16,118 nt of DNA from DATGWF01 sp035299585 (GCA_035299585.1 DATGWF010000011.1:1-16118), one strand, 5' to 3'; shown: positions 5,993 through 14,286, numbered from the stretch's first letter. Made by a program: numbers and translations. The notes: generated by a model from the letters alone, not told the origin.

Positions 5993-7423
5993 CTATGGAA
6001 CCCGGTACAGCGTCACGACGGTGCGGGCGAATTCGGTCGATTCGACCGGCTGGAAGCCGACGTGCTCGAGCGCTTCGCGAGCGTCCGCAGCTCCAAGGTC
6101 GCGGCGTTCGATGAGCCACACTCGGCGCTCACCCTCGAGGGCCTGGGGAGTGAGCGGCGCCACATCGATATCCCAGACGGATTCCGTGGTGAGACCTCGC
6201 CCGGTCAGATCGTGCGTCGCGGCGAATGCCTCCGGGTAGCCGCGCAGCGCGAGACGCGGACGAAACCACGGCTCGCCGGACTCGTCAAACACGACGCCGT
6301 CGCCGGGCTCGGCGTGCTGCTCGACAAAGGATGCGACCGCCGCCCAGTCGGACCCGCGGTGCGCCGTCGGAAGTCTTTCCGCCACGAGCGCCGGGCTTGC
6401 AACCGCGAGAAGCACCACTGCGGCACCGACAGTGGTCAAGCGCGCGCGCTGAGCGAGCGCGTGCACCCGGAGGGCAATCACGATGGCGACACCCGGGAGA
6501 CACATGGCGAGGTAGCGCGGCGAGAGCACCGGAGCGAATACGCTCGCACCCCACAGGATTGCGAGCGGGAGGAGAGTGCTCATGAGCACAGCGCACTCGA
6601 TTGAGTCCCAGCGGCGCGATCGGATGGTCGCAATCAGCGACCAGAGCAGAGCGGCCCAGCCAAGAACCGCGAGCGGCCACCAGCCGAACCACGCCGCCAC
6701 AAGTACTTCGGCGGCGCCGTTCACTCCGGCGTCTGCAATCCAGGCAATCTGCCCGCGCTGTTGCCAGGCGAGTATCAGCACCGGGCTCGCTACAGCGAGC
6801 GCCACCAAGCCACTCGCGAGCAACCCGCTTCGGGAGGCGGCGCGACGCCACGCCAACCAGCCCAACACGGTAGCGGCGAAAAGCGCCAGGTAGGCAAACC
6901 AGACGACGCCGAGGGCGGTGAGCACGGCAAGAGCGATCCACCGGCCGCGCCGCCGAGAGCGGGTGGTCGATTCTGCGACGACCAGAATCAAGATGGCGAG
7001 AGCGACGGTCCCGGCATACGAGCGAGCCTCCGCCGCGAAACCGAACGCGCCGGGCAGCAGTGCGAGGGTGATGCCGGCACCGAGCGCGACCGTGCGGGAA
7101 TGGAACCGCTGCACCAAGACGACAACTCCGGCAACGGCGAAGCCGAGGGCAAGGGCACTTGGCGCTCGGAGGGCAAACGGCGAGCCGCCGAACGCGGCGA
7201 TCCAGGCGTGCATCGTGAGGTAGTACAACCCGTGCACTGCGTCCATGTTGCCGAGGAGTGCCATCAGGTCCGGCAGCGGACGCGAGGCCGACATGAGCGT
7301 TGCGACCTCATCGCCCCACAGACTCGGCGTCCCCAGCCCAATGCTCGCGAGCAGTGTCGCTGCCACTCCGGCGAGCACAGCCGGAAGGCCGATATGCACC
7401 CATTTCGACGGGACTCTCAACAC
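5993..7423 (-). CDS. GT-C glycosyltransferase, family 39-like
   Basis: A polytopic membrane protein of 476 residues from the chosen start. GT-C enzymes move a sugar from a polyprenyl-phosphate donor to an acceptor on the outer face of the membrane. The diagnostic first outer loop is present with the acidic pair D38-E39 (LWGDEVATL), then DAVHGLYYL (about 61-69) and AEARSY (131-136). About ten hydrophobic helices follow, and the last about 80 residues form a soluble domain. The frame opens with TTG at 7492, but that codon is one base from AGGAGG, too close to use. GTG 7423 is preceded at -13 by TAGGCT, the same arrangement as other leaderless genes here, and is preferred. Donor and acceptor are unknown; a wall polysaccharide or protein O-mannosylation are both possible. 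Confidence 0.82.
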   Translation of the reverse strand: MLRVPSKWVHIGLPAVLAGVAATLLASIGLGTPSLWGDEVATLMSASRPLPDLMALLGNMDAVHGLYYLTMHAWIAAFGGSPFALRAPSALALGFAVAGVVVLVQRFHSRTVALGAGITLALLPGAFGFAAEARSYAGTVALAILILVVAESTTRSRRRGRWIALAVLTALGVVWFAYLALFAATVLGWLAWRRAASRSGLLASGLVALAVASPVLILAWQQRGQIAWIADAGVNGAAEVLVAAWFGWWPLAVLGWAALLWSLIATIRSRRWDSIECAVLMSTLLPLAILWGASVFAPVLSPRYLAMCLPGVAIVIALRVHALAQRARLTTVGAAVVLLAVASPALVAERLPTAHRGSDWAAVASFVEQHAEPGDGVVFDESGEPWFRPRLALRGYPEAFAATHDLTGRGLTTESVWDIDVAPLTPQALEGERRVWLIERRDLGAADAREALEHVGFQPVESTEFARTVVTLYRVP

Positions 7424-7430
7424 ATGCTCG

Positions 7431-7436
7431 AGCCTA
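7431..7436 (-). promoter_or_regulatory. -10 box for a leaderless glycosyltransferase mRNA
   Basis: TAGGCT on the minus strand ends 7 nt before GTG 7423. It is identical to the boxes before 7511 and 10512 and supports the shorter start. No good -35 is seen. Confidence 0.5.
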
Positions 7437-7498
7437 TCCGGACGCCGCGAGCTCGCCGAGAGTCGTGCGCTGAGCCGGCCGGGCCATCGCAATCCTCC

Positions 7499-7504
7499 TA
7501 GGCT
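7499..7504 (+). promoter_or_regulatory. -10 box for the holin-superfamily gene
   Basis: TAGGCT at -12 to -7 from ATG 7511, so the transcript should begin at or next to the start codon. The nearby GGAAG is too close to the ATG to act as a ribosome site. Confidence 0.55.
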
Positions 7505-7510
7505 GGAAGC

Positions 7511-7894
7511 ATGCGCTTCCTTCTTCGAACGATTGTTTTGGCCTTCGCGCTCTGGGTGACCACGCTGTTGGTTCCGGGTATCACCGTCACGCCCTGGCAG
7601 CCAGGGACCCTCGAGACGGTGCTCACCTTCCTGCTGGTTGCAGCCTTGTTCAGCATCGTCAACGGCACAGTCGGGGTTGCCCTCAAGGTGCTGTCGTTCC
7701 CGCTCTACATCCTCACGCTGGGACTCTTCGGTCTTGTGGTGAACGGACTCATGCTTCTGCTCGTTGCTTGGCTGAGCGGTCTCATTGGCTTCGGCCTCGC
7801 CGTGGGCGGTTTCTGGTGGGGCGTTTGGGCCGCACTCATTCTGGGCGTCGTCAACGGACTCATCGGCCTCATCGTTCGGCCGGCCCGCCGCTAA
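7511..7894 (+). CDS. Small membrane protein, phage holin superfamily IV (YvlD-like)
   Basis: A 127-residue protein that is almost entirely four hydrophobic helices with short loops. It carries the family patterns near LVPGITVTPWQPG (about 20-32) and the NG(T/L)xG turns (SIVNGTVGVALKVLSFP, GVVNGLIGLIVRP). It matches the PF04020 type, a widespread chromosomal membrane protein of unknown function; despite the holin name, nothing nearby suggests phage lysis. ATG 7511 sits 12 nt after the start of TAGGCT, so the mRNA is probably leaderless. It converges on the ABC permease gene, and the two stop codons overlap (TAA 7892-7894, TAG on the other strand at 7891-7893). Confidence 0.87.
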   Translation: MRFLLRTIVLAFALWVTTLLVPGITVTPWQPGTLETVLTFLLVAALFSIVNGTVGVALKVLSFPLYILTLGLFGLVVNGLMLLLVAWLSGLIGFGLAVGGFWWGVWAALILGVVNGLIGLIVRPARR

Positions 7895-9513
7895 ATCGAG
7901 GGTTGGTGCTCGCGCCGGCGCACGAGCGCGAGGGCGAGCAACACCCCCACCGTAACCACGCCGGCGAAGAGTCCGGTGTTCTGCCAGTCGATGGCGTCGC
8001 CATCGATCGTCGCGACCGAGGCGATGGGTGCGAGGTCGACAATCGCGCGATCGAGCCCGAACAGGGGCCCGAATAGACCCACGAGCATGCCGGCCATCAC
8101 GAGTCCCCAGCCGAGCCCGATGGTGAGTCGCGGTAGGAGCACGAGGACGAGCGCGGTGAGCGTGGCGAACACCGCAGCGGCGACAGCCTCCCCCGCGCTC
8201 ACAATCGCGGCGTCACGGAGGACCGCCCAGCTCGGATTCGATTGCGAGGCGAGCCCAAGGGTCGCGCCGAACAGAGCCGCTGCGCAGGTGCCCACGATGG
8301 CGATTCCCGCAACGGTGAGGCTCGCGCCGAGCCAGCGCACGCGCGAAACTGGGCTCGTCCACAACAACTCGGTCGTGCCGTGTGCCTCTTCTTGTCGCGC
8401 TTTGGCGATTACCTGAACGGCGGCCGCCGAAGCGAGCACACCGAGCATCGTGAAGAACACCACGACGGCCGCCGACTGAAGGTCGGTGTGTGCCGTTATG
8501 GCTTGCAGGATGCGTTCGAGGGTCGGGTTGTCCGTCGCGGTGTCGCGGATGACGCTCGCGAGCTTGGTGGCGAGCGCACCGGTCACGAGGCCGCCGAACG
8601 CCCAGCCGACGATGGCCGCGCGGTTCAGCCTCCAAGCCAAACCGAACACGCCGGACAGCATGTTGCCGGCATCGGCGCGGCCGGTCCGTTCCGCGAACAG
8701 ACTGCTACCGGCATCGCGGCGAGCCCGAACGATCGTCGCGGCCAGAATCACAACCACGGCGAGCGCCGTGGGAAGAAGGAGCGGCCACCACTCGTTGTCG
8801 GCAAACGGTCGAGATTGCTCGGCCCAGCCGAACGGCGAGAGCCACGCGGGTAGCGCGCTTTCGATCCGCAGCCGCTCCACGTCGGCCACGCCGGCGGCAT
8901 TCCCGATTCCGGCAAGCAGATACATCGCCATGAGCAGCCACACCGCGAAACTGTTGGCGGCGCGAGAGCTTGGCATGAGCTCGGCGGCGAGCAGGCCGAC
9001 CCCGAGGGCGCTCACACCAACCACCCCAGTCGCGGCGGCCGACAGGATGGAGCCCTCGGCGCCGAAACCCAGGCCGATGAACGTTGCGGCGATCACCGCT
9101 GCGAGCGCGAGATTGGCGAGGATTCCGTGGGCGACGGTCGCGACGAATGGCGCGAACCGTCCAGCCCCGGCCGCGGCGACGAGTTCGGCACGGCCCGATT
9201 CTTCCTCCGCGCGGGTGTGCCGGACCGCGAGGAAGCTGCTCATGAATCCGGCCATGAGAGCGAGGAACGGGAGGATGAGAAACAGTGCGACTGCGGCATC
9301 ACCCGGTCCGGACGGCAATCCGCGGAACACCAGGATGATGGGGTTTGCGAGCACGGTGATGAGCAGGTTCGATTGGTCGGCGGGCGTGCGGAACGACTGC
9401 GAGACGCCACTCACGCTCGCCGCGGCAAGCGCCCCGGTCCCTCCGATCCACATCAAGAGTTGTCGCCAGTCGCGGCGAAGCCGTTGCCTGAGGAGGAGCA
9501 CGAGCACGCTCAT
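7891..9513 (-). CDS. ABC-2 type exporter permease (antibiotic transporter type)
   Basis: A 540-residue polytopic protein with about 12 hydrophobic helices in two similar halves. Each half has a cytoplasmic segment next to an acidic/arginine run: RHTRAEEESGRAELVAAAG around 98-116 and KARQEEAHGTTELLWTSPVSR in the second half. This internal duplication is typical of ABC-2 permeases related to tetronasin and polyketide antibiotic exporters. ATG 9513 overlaps the stop of the ATPase gene (ATGA), so the two are coupled and should assemble as permease plus an ATPase dimer in the membrane. The substrate is not evident. It converges with the small holin-superfamily gene with no terminator between them. 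Confidence 0.9.
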   Translation of the reverse strand: MSVLVLLLRQRLRRDWRQLLMWIGGTGALAAASVSGVSQSFRTPADQSNLLITVLANPIILVFRGLPSGPGDAAVALFLILPFLALMAGFMSSFLAVRHTRAEEESGRAELVAAAGAGRFAPFVATVAHGILANLALAAVIAATFIGLGFGAEGSILSAAATGVVGVSALGVGLLAAELMPSSRAANSFAVWLLMAMYLLAGIGNAAGVADVERLRIESALPAWLSPFGWAEQSRPFADNEWWPLLLPTALAVVVILAATIVRARRDAGSSLFAERTGRADAGNMLSGVFGLAWRLNRAAIVGWAFGGLVTGALATKLASVIRDTATDNPTLERILQAITAHTDLQSAAVVVFFTMLGVLASAAAVQVIAKARQEEAHGTTELLWTSPVSRVRWLGASLTVAGIAIVGTCAAALFGATLGLASQSNPSWAVLRDAAIVSAGEAVAAAVFATLTALVLVLLPRLTIGLGWGLVMAGMLVGLFGPLFGLDRAIVDLAPIASVATIDGDAIDWQNTGLFAGVVTVGVLLALALVRRREHQPSI

Positions 9514-10406
9514 GGCTGAACCTCGCCGTAGTGACGTAGGAAGACGTCTTCGAGCGAAGCGGGCTGGACACTGAGTCCGCGGACACCGAGCGCTCCGAGC
9601 GGGGCGAGTGCCGCATTCACGCTATCCGTGGCGACAGTGAAGTGCACTCGGCCGTCTCGCACTTCGACATCGCTCACGCCCGGCAGCGTTGCGACAGAAG
9701 CGACATCGGTGCCGTCGACGGAGAACTGGGTTCGGGTGAGGTGTCGAAGTTCGGCGAGAGAGCCGGAGTCAACGATGCGGCCAGCGCGAATGATGCTCAC
9801 GGCATCGCACAGGTGCTCGACTTCCGAGAGGATGTGGCTGGAGAGCAGCACGGTCGCTCCGCGGTCACGCAAGCGGGCGACCTCGTGTCGAAAGGTCACT
9901 TCCATGAGTGGATCGAGGCCGCTGGTCGGTTCGTCAAAAACGTAGAGGTCGGCGGGCACGGCGAGCGCGGCAATGAGCGCCACTTTCTGCCGGTTGCCTT
10001 TTGAGTAGGCCCGGCCGCGGGTGCGGGGCTCGAACTCGAACGCTTCCATGAGTCGCGCTTTTTCGGCGGCGACGGAAGCGCCGTGACCGCCACGCATTCG
10101 AGTGAGCAGGTCGATCGATTCGCCGCCGGTGAGGTTGGGCCAAATGCTGACGTCGCCAGGGACATAGGCGGTGCGTTTGTGGATGCGACCTGCATCCGCC
10201 CACGGGTCGAGACCGAAGACGGCGGCCTCGCCAGAGCTGGCGCGGGCCAGCCCGAGCAGGATGCGAATCGTGGTCGACTTGCCGGCGCCGTTGGGGCCGA
10301 GGAACCCGTGCACGGAACCGGCCTGGACCTCGAGGTCGAGGCCGTCGAGTGCTCGCTTCTGCCCGTATCGCTTGACGAGGGTTCGGGTGACGATTGTGCT
10401 GGTCAT
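9510..10406 (-). CDS. ABC transporter ATPase, drug exporter type
   Basis: A 298-residue ATP-binding subunit driving the permease encoded next to it. Walker A is GPNGAGKST (37-45), the signature is the variant YSKGNRQ (134-140) in place of LSGGQ, Walker B ends at D158-E159 (LYVFDEPTSGLD), and the switch histidine is H191 (LLSSH). The Q-loop glutamine is replaced: YVPGDVSIWPNLTGGE (81-96), which I recall as usual in this antibiotic-exporter subgroup. Residues about 215-298 form a C-terminal regulatory extension. The frame is open to 10568, but ATG 10406 has TACTCT at -12 and a typical TxTLxKRYG beginning, so the upstream 54 residues are not coding. It is divergent from the Nramp-like gene. Confidence 0.93.
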   Translation of the reverse strand: MTSTIVTRTLVKRYGQKRALDGLDLEVQAGSVHGFLGPNGAGKSTTIRILLGLARASSGEAAVFGLDPWADAGRIHKRTAYVPGDVSIWPNLTGGESIDLLTRMRGGHGASVAAEKARLMEAFEFEPRTRGRAYSKGNRQKVALIAALAVPADLYVFDEPTSGLDPLMEVTFRHEVARLRDRGATVLLSSHILSEVEHLCDAVSIIRAGRIVDSGSLAELRHLTRTQFSVDGTDVASVATLPGVSDVEVRDGRVHFTVATDSVNAALAPLGALGVRGLSVQPASLEDVFLRHYGEVQP

Positions 10407-10412
10407 ATCTGC

Positions 10413-10418
10413 AGAGTA
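10413..10418 (-). promoter_or_regulatory. -10 box of the ABC exporter operon
   Basis: TACTCT at -12 to -7 from ATG 10406 on the minus strand. No ribosome site is visible, which fits a leaderless transcript. Confidence 0.55.
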
Positions 10419-10499
10419 CGCCGAGCTGGTTCGGCGGTCACGTATCCCCCTCTTTTGCGGGCACTGGGGTGGGTCGTGGACTGAGTCGGCGGCCGGCAA

Positions 10500-10505
10500 T
10501 AGGCT
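10500..10505 (+). promoter_or_regulatory. -10 box of the Nramp-like gene
   Basis: TAGGCT at -12 to -7 from GTG 10512, with no ribosome site between. Together with the box at 10413 it places two divergent leaderless promoters within 105 bp. Confidence 0.55.
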
Positions 10506-10511
10506 CGGGTC

Positions 10512-11810
10512 GTGGTCACCCATCCCGCCGATTCCCAGGCCGTGAAGCGCAAGCGTCGCCAGCATCACCCGGGCCGTTCCGGGATTGGCGGTCGTGGATA
10601 TCTGCAGCGGCTCGGTCCGGGTATCGTCACGGGAGCCGCGGACGACGATCCGAGCGGCATCGGCACCTACTCACAGGTCGGTGCGGCGACCGGGTTCAGC
10701 ATGATCTGGACGGCACCCTTCCTGCTCCCGCTCGCGTTTGCCGTGCAGGAGTCGTGCGCGCGGCTCGCGCTCGTTACAGGCGAAGGGCTCGCGCAGATTA
10801 TTCGAACCCGGATGTCGCGTTGGGTGCTCATGGTCGCGGTCGCGCTCGTGGTGATTGCAAACACGGTCAACATCGCCGCAGACCTCGGTGCGATGTCGGC
10901 GGCGCTGCAGTTGCTCGTTCCGGTCCCCCAGCTTGTCGGTGTGATTGGTTTCGCAGCGCTCATCCTCGCCGCCGAGATCTGGATTCCCTATCACCAGTAC
11001 TCCAAGTGGCTGCGGTGGTTGTGCCTGTCGCTGTTGGCGTACCTCGCGGTCACGTTTGTGGCCGGCGTGGATTGGTCGGAAGTGGCGGCTGGATTGCTTC
11101 CCCGAATCGACTGGAGCAAGGATTCGCTGAGCATGCTGATCGCCGTCGCCGGCACCACGATTTCCCCGTATCTGTTCTTCTGGCAAGCCGCCGAAGAGGT
11201 CGAATTGCGCAACGCCGATACGCGAGCGACCGCCAACCGTGAGCACCTCTCAGCGATGCGGGTTGACGTTGGCGCGGGAATGCTCAGCGGAGTCGTCACG
11301 ATGGCGGCAATCATGATCACGTCCGCGGCGACGTTGCACGCGACCGGCATGACCGTTGTGCAGACCGCCGACCAGGCCGCGATGGCACTCCGGCCCATCG
11401 CGGGCGACTATGCGGGGGTGCTGTTCTTGCTCGGTATTCTCGGCACCGGCCTGCTCTCGGTGCCGGTGCTCGCCGCGGCATCAAGTTATGCGGTCGCCGA
11501 GACGTTCGGATGGAGCGAGAGCCTCGAAAAGAAGCCCAACCGCGCGAAGGCGTTCTATGCGGTCATCGCCGTGTCGATCGTGCTCGGCACGGCCCTCAAC
11601 CTCATCGGCATCAACCCGATGCAGTTCCTGTTTCTCGCCGCGGTGCTCAACGGGCTTGCCGCACCCGTGCTGATGGGCATCGTGTGGTGGTTGGCGCGAG
11701 ATGCCCGCCTGTTGGGTCAGTGGCGGAGTCCCTGGTGGTCCTCGCTATTGCTCGGCATCGCGACGCTCGGCATGGTGGTGCTACCGCTGCTGTGGTTCTT
11801 CGCGCCGTAA
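10512..11810 (+). CDS. Nramp (SLC11)-related transporter, non-canonical metal site
   Basis: A 432-residue membrane protein with about 11 helices and a basic cytoplasmic N-terminus. Helix 1 carries GIVTGAADDDPSGIGTYSQVG (about 37-57), recognisably Nramp-like but with DDDPSGI (44-50) where classical manganese/iron Nramps have DPGN. The helix 6 unwound segment reads AGTTISPYLFFWQ (213-225), without the methionine and histidine of the classical MPH motif. It is therefore unlikely to be an MntH-type transporter; magnesium-type relatives and subgroups of unknown substrate also lack MPH. GTG 10512 is taken as the start because of TAGGCT at -12. It stands alone, divergent from the ABC exporter and convergent with the reductase operon, with 44 nt between stops and no obvious terminator. 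Confidence 0.86.
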   Translation: MVTHPADSQAVKRKRRQHHPGRSGIGGRGYLQRLGPGIVTGAADDDPSGIGTYSQVGAATGFSMIWTAPFLLPLAFAVQESCARLALVTGEGLAQIIRTRMSRWVLMVAVALVVIANTVNIAADLGAMSAALQLLVPVPQLVGVIGFAALILAAEIWIPYHQYSKWLRWLCLSLLAYLAVTFVAGVDWSEVAAGLLPRIDWSKDSLSMLIAVAGTTISPYLFFWQAAEEVELRNADTRATANREHLSAMRVDVGAGMLSGVVTMAAIMITSAATLHATGMTVVQTADQAAMALRPIAGDYAGVLFLLGILGTGLLSVPVLAAASSYAVAETFGWSESLEKKPNRAKAFYAVIAVSIVLGTALNLIGINPMQFLFLAAVLNGLAAPVLMGIVWWLARDARLLGQWRSPWWSSLLLGIATLGMVVLPLLWFFAP

Positions 11811-11854
11811 TCCCGTCACTCGCCGCTCCGAATCGCTTGCCCCGGCAGTGGATG

Positions 11855-13387
11855 CTAGGCGTCGACGACGAGGCGATCGCCGCGCGCCCGTGAGACGCAG
11901 GGGTACATCACCCCGAAGGCCGCCTTCGAGTCGTCGTCGAGGACATCGTCTCGATGGTCCGGTTCCCCGGCGATCACCCGGAGTTCACACGATCCGCACG
12001 AACCCTCACGGCACGAGGCGAGAACGGGGACTCCCGCTCGCTCGAGCGCACTGAGCGCGGTGTCCTCCGCCCCCACGTGCACGGTCACATTCGAGGTGCG
12101 GCATTCGATGTCAAAGGGCGTATCTCCCGTACGAGGAAGCGCATCGATCGCCACAAAGCGCTCGGTTCGGAGACGATTCGGCGGCACGAGGGTGGCGAGC
12201 TCGTCGAGGAGCTCGAGTGGGCCGCAGGCATACACGAGTGCGCTGTCGAGGTCGAGCCTCGCTAGGTCTGGTCGAGCGCCCTCGAGCGCGGTCTCCCACA
12301 GCTGGACGCGATCGGGGAATGCTTGGAGCAGCTCCGCTGCGAACGGCATGACGTCGAGCGAACGTCCGATGTAGATGAGTCGCCACTCACGTTGCGCGGG
12401 GAGCGACTGAATCATGGCTTGGATTGGTGTGATTCCAATACCGGCGGCAATGAAGCTGTACGACGCGGCAGGTTCAAGCTCGAAGCGATGGACCGGCCCG
12501 GTCGCGCGTACCACGTCGCCGAGGGCGGCGCTTTCGCACAGCCAGGCGCTTCCACCGCGCGATTTCGGATCACGCCGAACCGCAACCAGCCAGGAGCGCC
12601 GATTGGCCGGGTCGCCGCACAACGAGTACTGCCGAACCAGACCGCCGGGCAATCGGAGGCTCACGTGATCGCCGGGCCACCAGATGGGGAGGGGCGAGCC
12701 GTCCGTGGCCGCGAGCTCAAGCTGGATGACGTTCTTCGCCAGCCGCCTCCGGCCGCGGATGACCAGGTCGAAGCCGGCGTGGCTCGCCGCCGAACCCGCG
12801 GGTGCATCGATCGCCGCCCGAGCGTTTAGCGACTGTGTCTCCCGCGCCTTGCGATTGGCCGGTCGGCCCACAAGCACCCGCACGATGGTTGCCAGGGCGA
12901 GCGCACCGATGATGCTCAGAGCGAGTGCGGTATACCACGGCTCACCCACGTCGCTTCCACTCAAACCCGCGTGGACGGCGACCGCGAGCACGACCGCATA
13001 CGACGCGTAGTGGATTCCCTTCCACACCCGTCGCGGCAGCCGGTCGCGGATAAGCGAGGAACACCAAATCGCCACAAGGAGGTACATGGCCGTCACGCCG
13101 AGGGCCACCCCGATTGGCCGGTAGCTCGCCGCGAACGGCACCAACACGTCGACCAGGCTGAAGTGGATGAATCCGTCGAGCATGAGCGACACCACGTGAA
13201 CGCCGAGCAACACAATGCCCATTCCGGAGAGAAATCGGTGCAGGTCTTGGAGCCACGCGGGATTGTCGATGCGACGAGCGACGCGAGTCGACAACAGAAT
13301 GCCCCAAACGACAGAAACGGCGAGCAGCACCCAGGCGAGCAGCGCGCTTGCTCGGGTGATGTACCACCAAATGTGCGGATCGTTCAT
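11855..13387 (-). CDS. Ferric-reductase-like transmembrane / FAD / [2Fe-2S] fusion reductase
   Basis: A 510-residue electron-transfer protein in three parts. (1) A ferric-reductase membrane domain (about 1-170) with heme-ligand candidates H50, H64, H126 and H139; the spacings H-x13-H and H-x12-H equal those of NADPH oxidase. (2) A flavin/pyridine-nucleotide reductase (about 205-415) with RQYSL (252-256) for FAD, GIGITP (316-321) and CGP (388-390). (3) A plant-type ferredoxin (about 420-510) with C459, C464, C467 and C497. Electrons should run from NAD(P)H through FAD to the [2Fe-2S] cluster and/or across two hemes to an outside acceptor; the exact order is inference. ATG 13387 overlaps the apbE stop by 4 nt, and it is last in the operon. 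Iron reduction or flavin-based export of electrons are the plausible roles. Confidence 0.92.
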   Translation of the reverse strand: MNDPHIWWYITRASALLAWVLLAVSVVWGILLSTRVARRIDNPAWLQDLHRFLSGMGIVLLGVHVVSLMLDGFIHFSLVDVLVPFAASYRPIGVALGVTAMYLLVAIWCSSLIRDRLPRRVWKGIHYASYAVVLAVAVHAGLSGSDVGEPWYTALALSIIGALALATIVRVLVGRPANRKARETQSLNARAAIDAPAGSAASHAGFDLVIRGRRRLAKNVIQLELAATDGSPLPIWWPGDHVSLRLPGGLVRQYSLCGDPANRRSWLVAVRRDPKSRGGSAWLCESAALGDVVRATGPVHRFELEPAASYSFIAAGIGITPIQAMIQSLPAQREWRLIYIGRSLDVMPFAAELLQAFPDRVQLWETALEGARPDLARLDLDSALVYACGPLELLDELATLVPPNRLRTERFVAIDALPRTGDTPFDIECRTSNVTVHVGAEDTALSALERAGVPVLASCREGSCGSCELRVIAGEPDHRDDVLDDDSKAAFGVMYPCVSRARGDRLVVDA

Positions 13388-14286
13388 CGGTAGTTCTCCC
13401 AGTTCGCGCTGCGGTGCAGTGTTCCGTCACGGTGGGCGACGAGACCGGCCGCGCCCACTCGAGGCAGCCAGTCAAGATAGTCGGGAATCGTCCATACAAA
13501 TCCGGGCTTGGTGCACACCTCGGCGAACCACGCCGCGCCCGCGACAACCGTCACTGCAACCGCGTCGGAGTCGACCGAGCGCCCCGTGGCGGGATTGAGC
13601 AAGTGCGATTGCGTGCCACCGAGCGCGGTGAAGCGGCGCCCAAGCTGACTCGATGTGGCTACCGCACCCGCTTGGAGCCGGAGCTGATCGATGTGCTGTC
13701 CGGTTACGAAGGGGTCTTCGACGGCGATTCGCCAAGCCTGCCCATCCGGAGCGGCGCCCCGCACCGCAATATCTCCGCCCATGTCGACGAGCACCCCGTC
13801 CGCTCCAGAATAGAGCGCGAAATCGGCAACAAGGTCGGCGGCAGCGCCTTTTCCGATACCGCCGGGATCGATTGCCATGCCGGGCGGAAGCCTGACTTCG
13901 TGGCTACCGAACTGGAGCTCGGAAAGCGTCGTCCGGCGCTCCGAGCCCCCCGGGCGCACGCTTCGCGCATCGGAATCGAGGGAATGGTCGTAGCCGATTG
14001 CGATGATTTCGCGCAGAAGGGTCGGATCGAATGCCCCTCCGGTGAGTTCAAACCCCGCGCGCATCTGCTCGAGCAAATCTCGCGTGCGCGGATCCGGCTC
14101 GAAGCACTCGCCTCGACTCAGTCGTGACAACTCGCTCGACACCCGGAAGCGGCTCCAGAGTCCTTCGAGCTCGTCCATGAGGTCGAGGCACCGCTCGGCA
14201 AGATCCTCCGAACCGCCCACGAGAGTCACGCTGACAGCGCTCCCCATGCGACGCGCGTGCCGCGCGGTGTGCTCCCGCGTGATCAT
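13384..14286 (-). CDS. apbE: FAD:protein FMN transferase (ApbE family)
   Basis: A 300-residue flavin transferase that uses FAD to attach FMN covalently to a Ser/Thr of an acceptor protein. Family motifs are FDPTL (86-90), the glycine-rich DPGGIGKGAAADL (140-152), VDMGGDIAVRG (167-177), ATSSQLGRRF (210-219), HLLNPATG (228-235) and the acidic SDAVAVT (240-246). No signal peptide is visible, so it is probably cytoplasmic, although many relatives are exported. ATG 14286 overlaps the preceding gene by ATGA, and the stop overlaps the reductase start, so it is coupled on both sides. The context fits flavinylation for an electron-export chain, but no FMN_bind domain or D-x-x-[ST]-G-A-T acceptor motif occurs in the operon's other products. 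Confidence 0.93.
   Translation of the reverse strand: MITREHTARHARRMGSAVSVTLVGGSEDLAERCLDLMDELEGLWSRFRVSSELSRLSRGECFEPDPRTRDLLEQMRAGFELTGGAFDPTLLREIIAIGYDHSLDSDARSVRPGGSERRTTLSELQFGSHEVRLPPGMAIDPGGIGKGAAADLVADFALYSGADGVLVDMGGDIAVRGAAPDGQAWRIAVEDPFVTGQHIDQLRLQAGAVATSSQLGRRFTALGGTQSHLLNPATGRSVDSDAVAVTVVAGAAWFAEVCTKPGFVWTIPDYLDWLPRVGAAGLVAHRDGTLHRSANWENYR

Noticed and set aside
6761..7501. Long plus-strand frame of 246 codons opposite the glycosyltransferase
   Set aside because: The minus strand encodes clear GT-C motifs and helices over the same span; the plus frame is Arg/Gly/Glu-rich low-complexity antisense.
7511..7894. Prophage lysis gene, suggested by the holin family name
   Set aside because: The superfamily IV type is a common chromosomal membrane protein; no lysin, structural phage gene, integrase or attachment site is nearby.
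8486..9574. Plus-strand frame of 362 codons opposite the ABC permease
   Set aside because: It is antisense to a well-supported 12-helix permease and has the Ser/Arg/Ala-rich composition of a mirror frame.
10407..10568. 54-residue N-terminal extension of the ABC ATPase
   Set aside because: It has no homology-like character and overlaps the divergent Nramp-like gene; ATG 10406 has a -10 box at -12 and a typical family beginning.
10512..11810. Naming the Nramp-like gene mntH
   Set aside because: The DPGN and MPH motifs that define manganese/iron transporters are absent.
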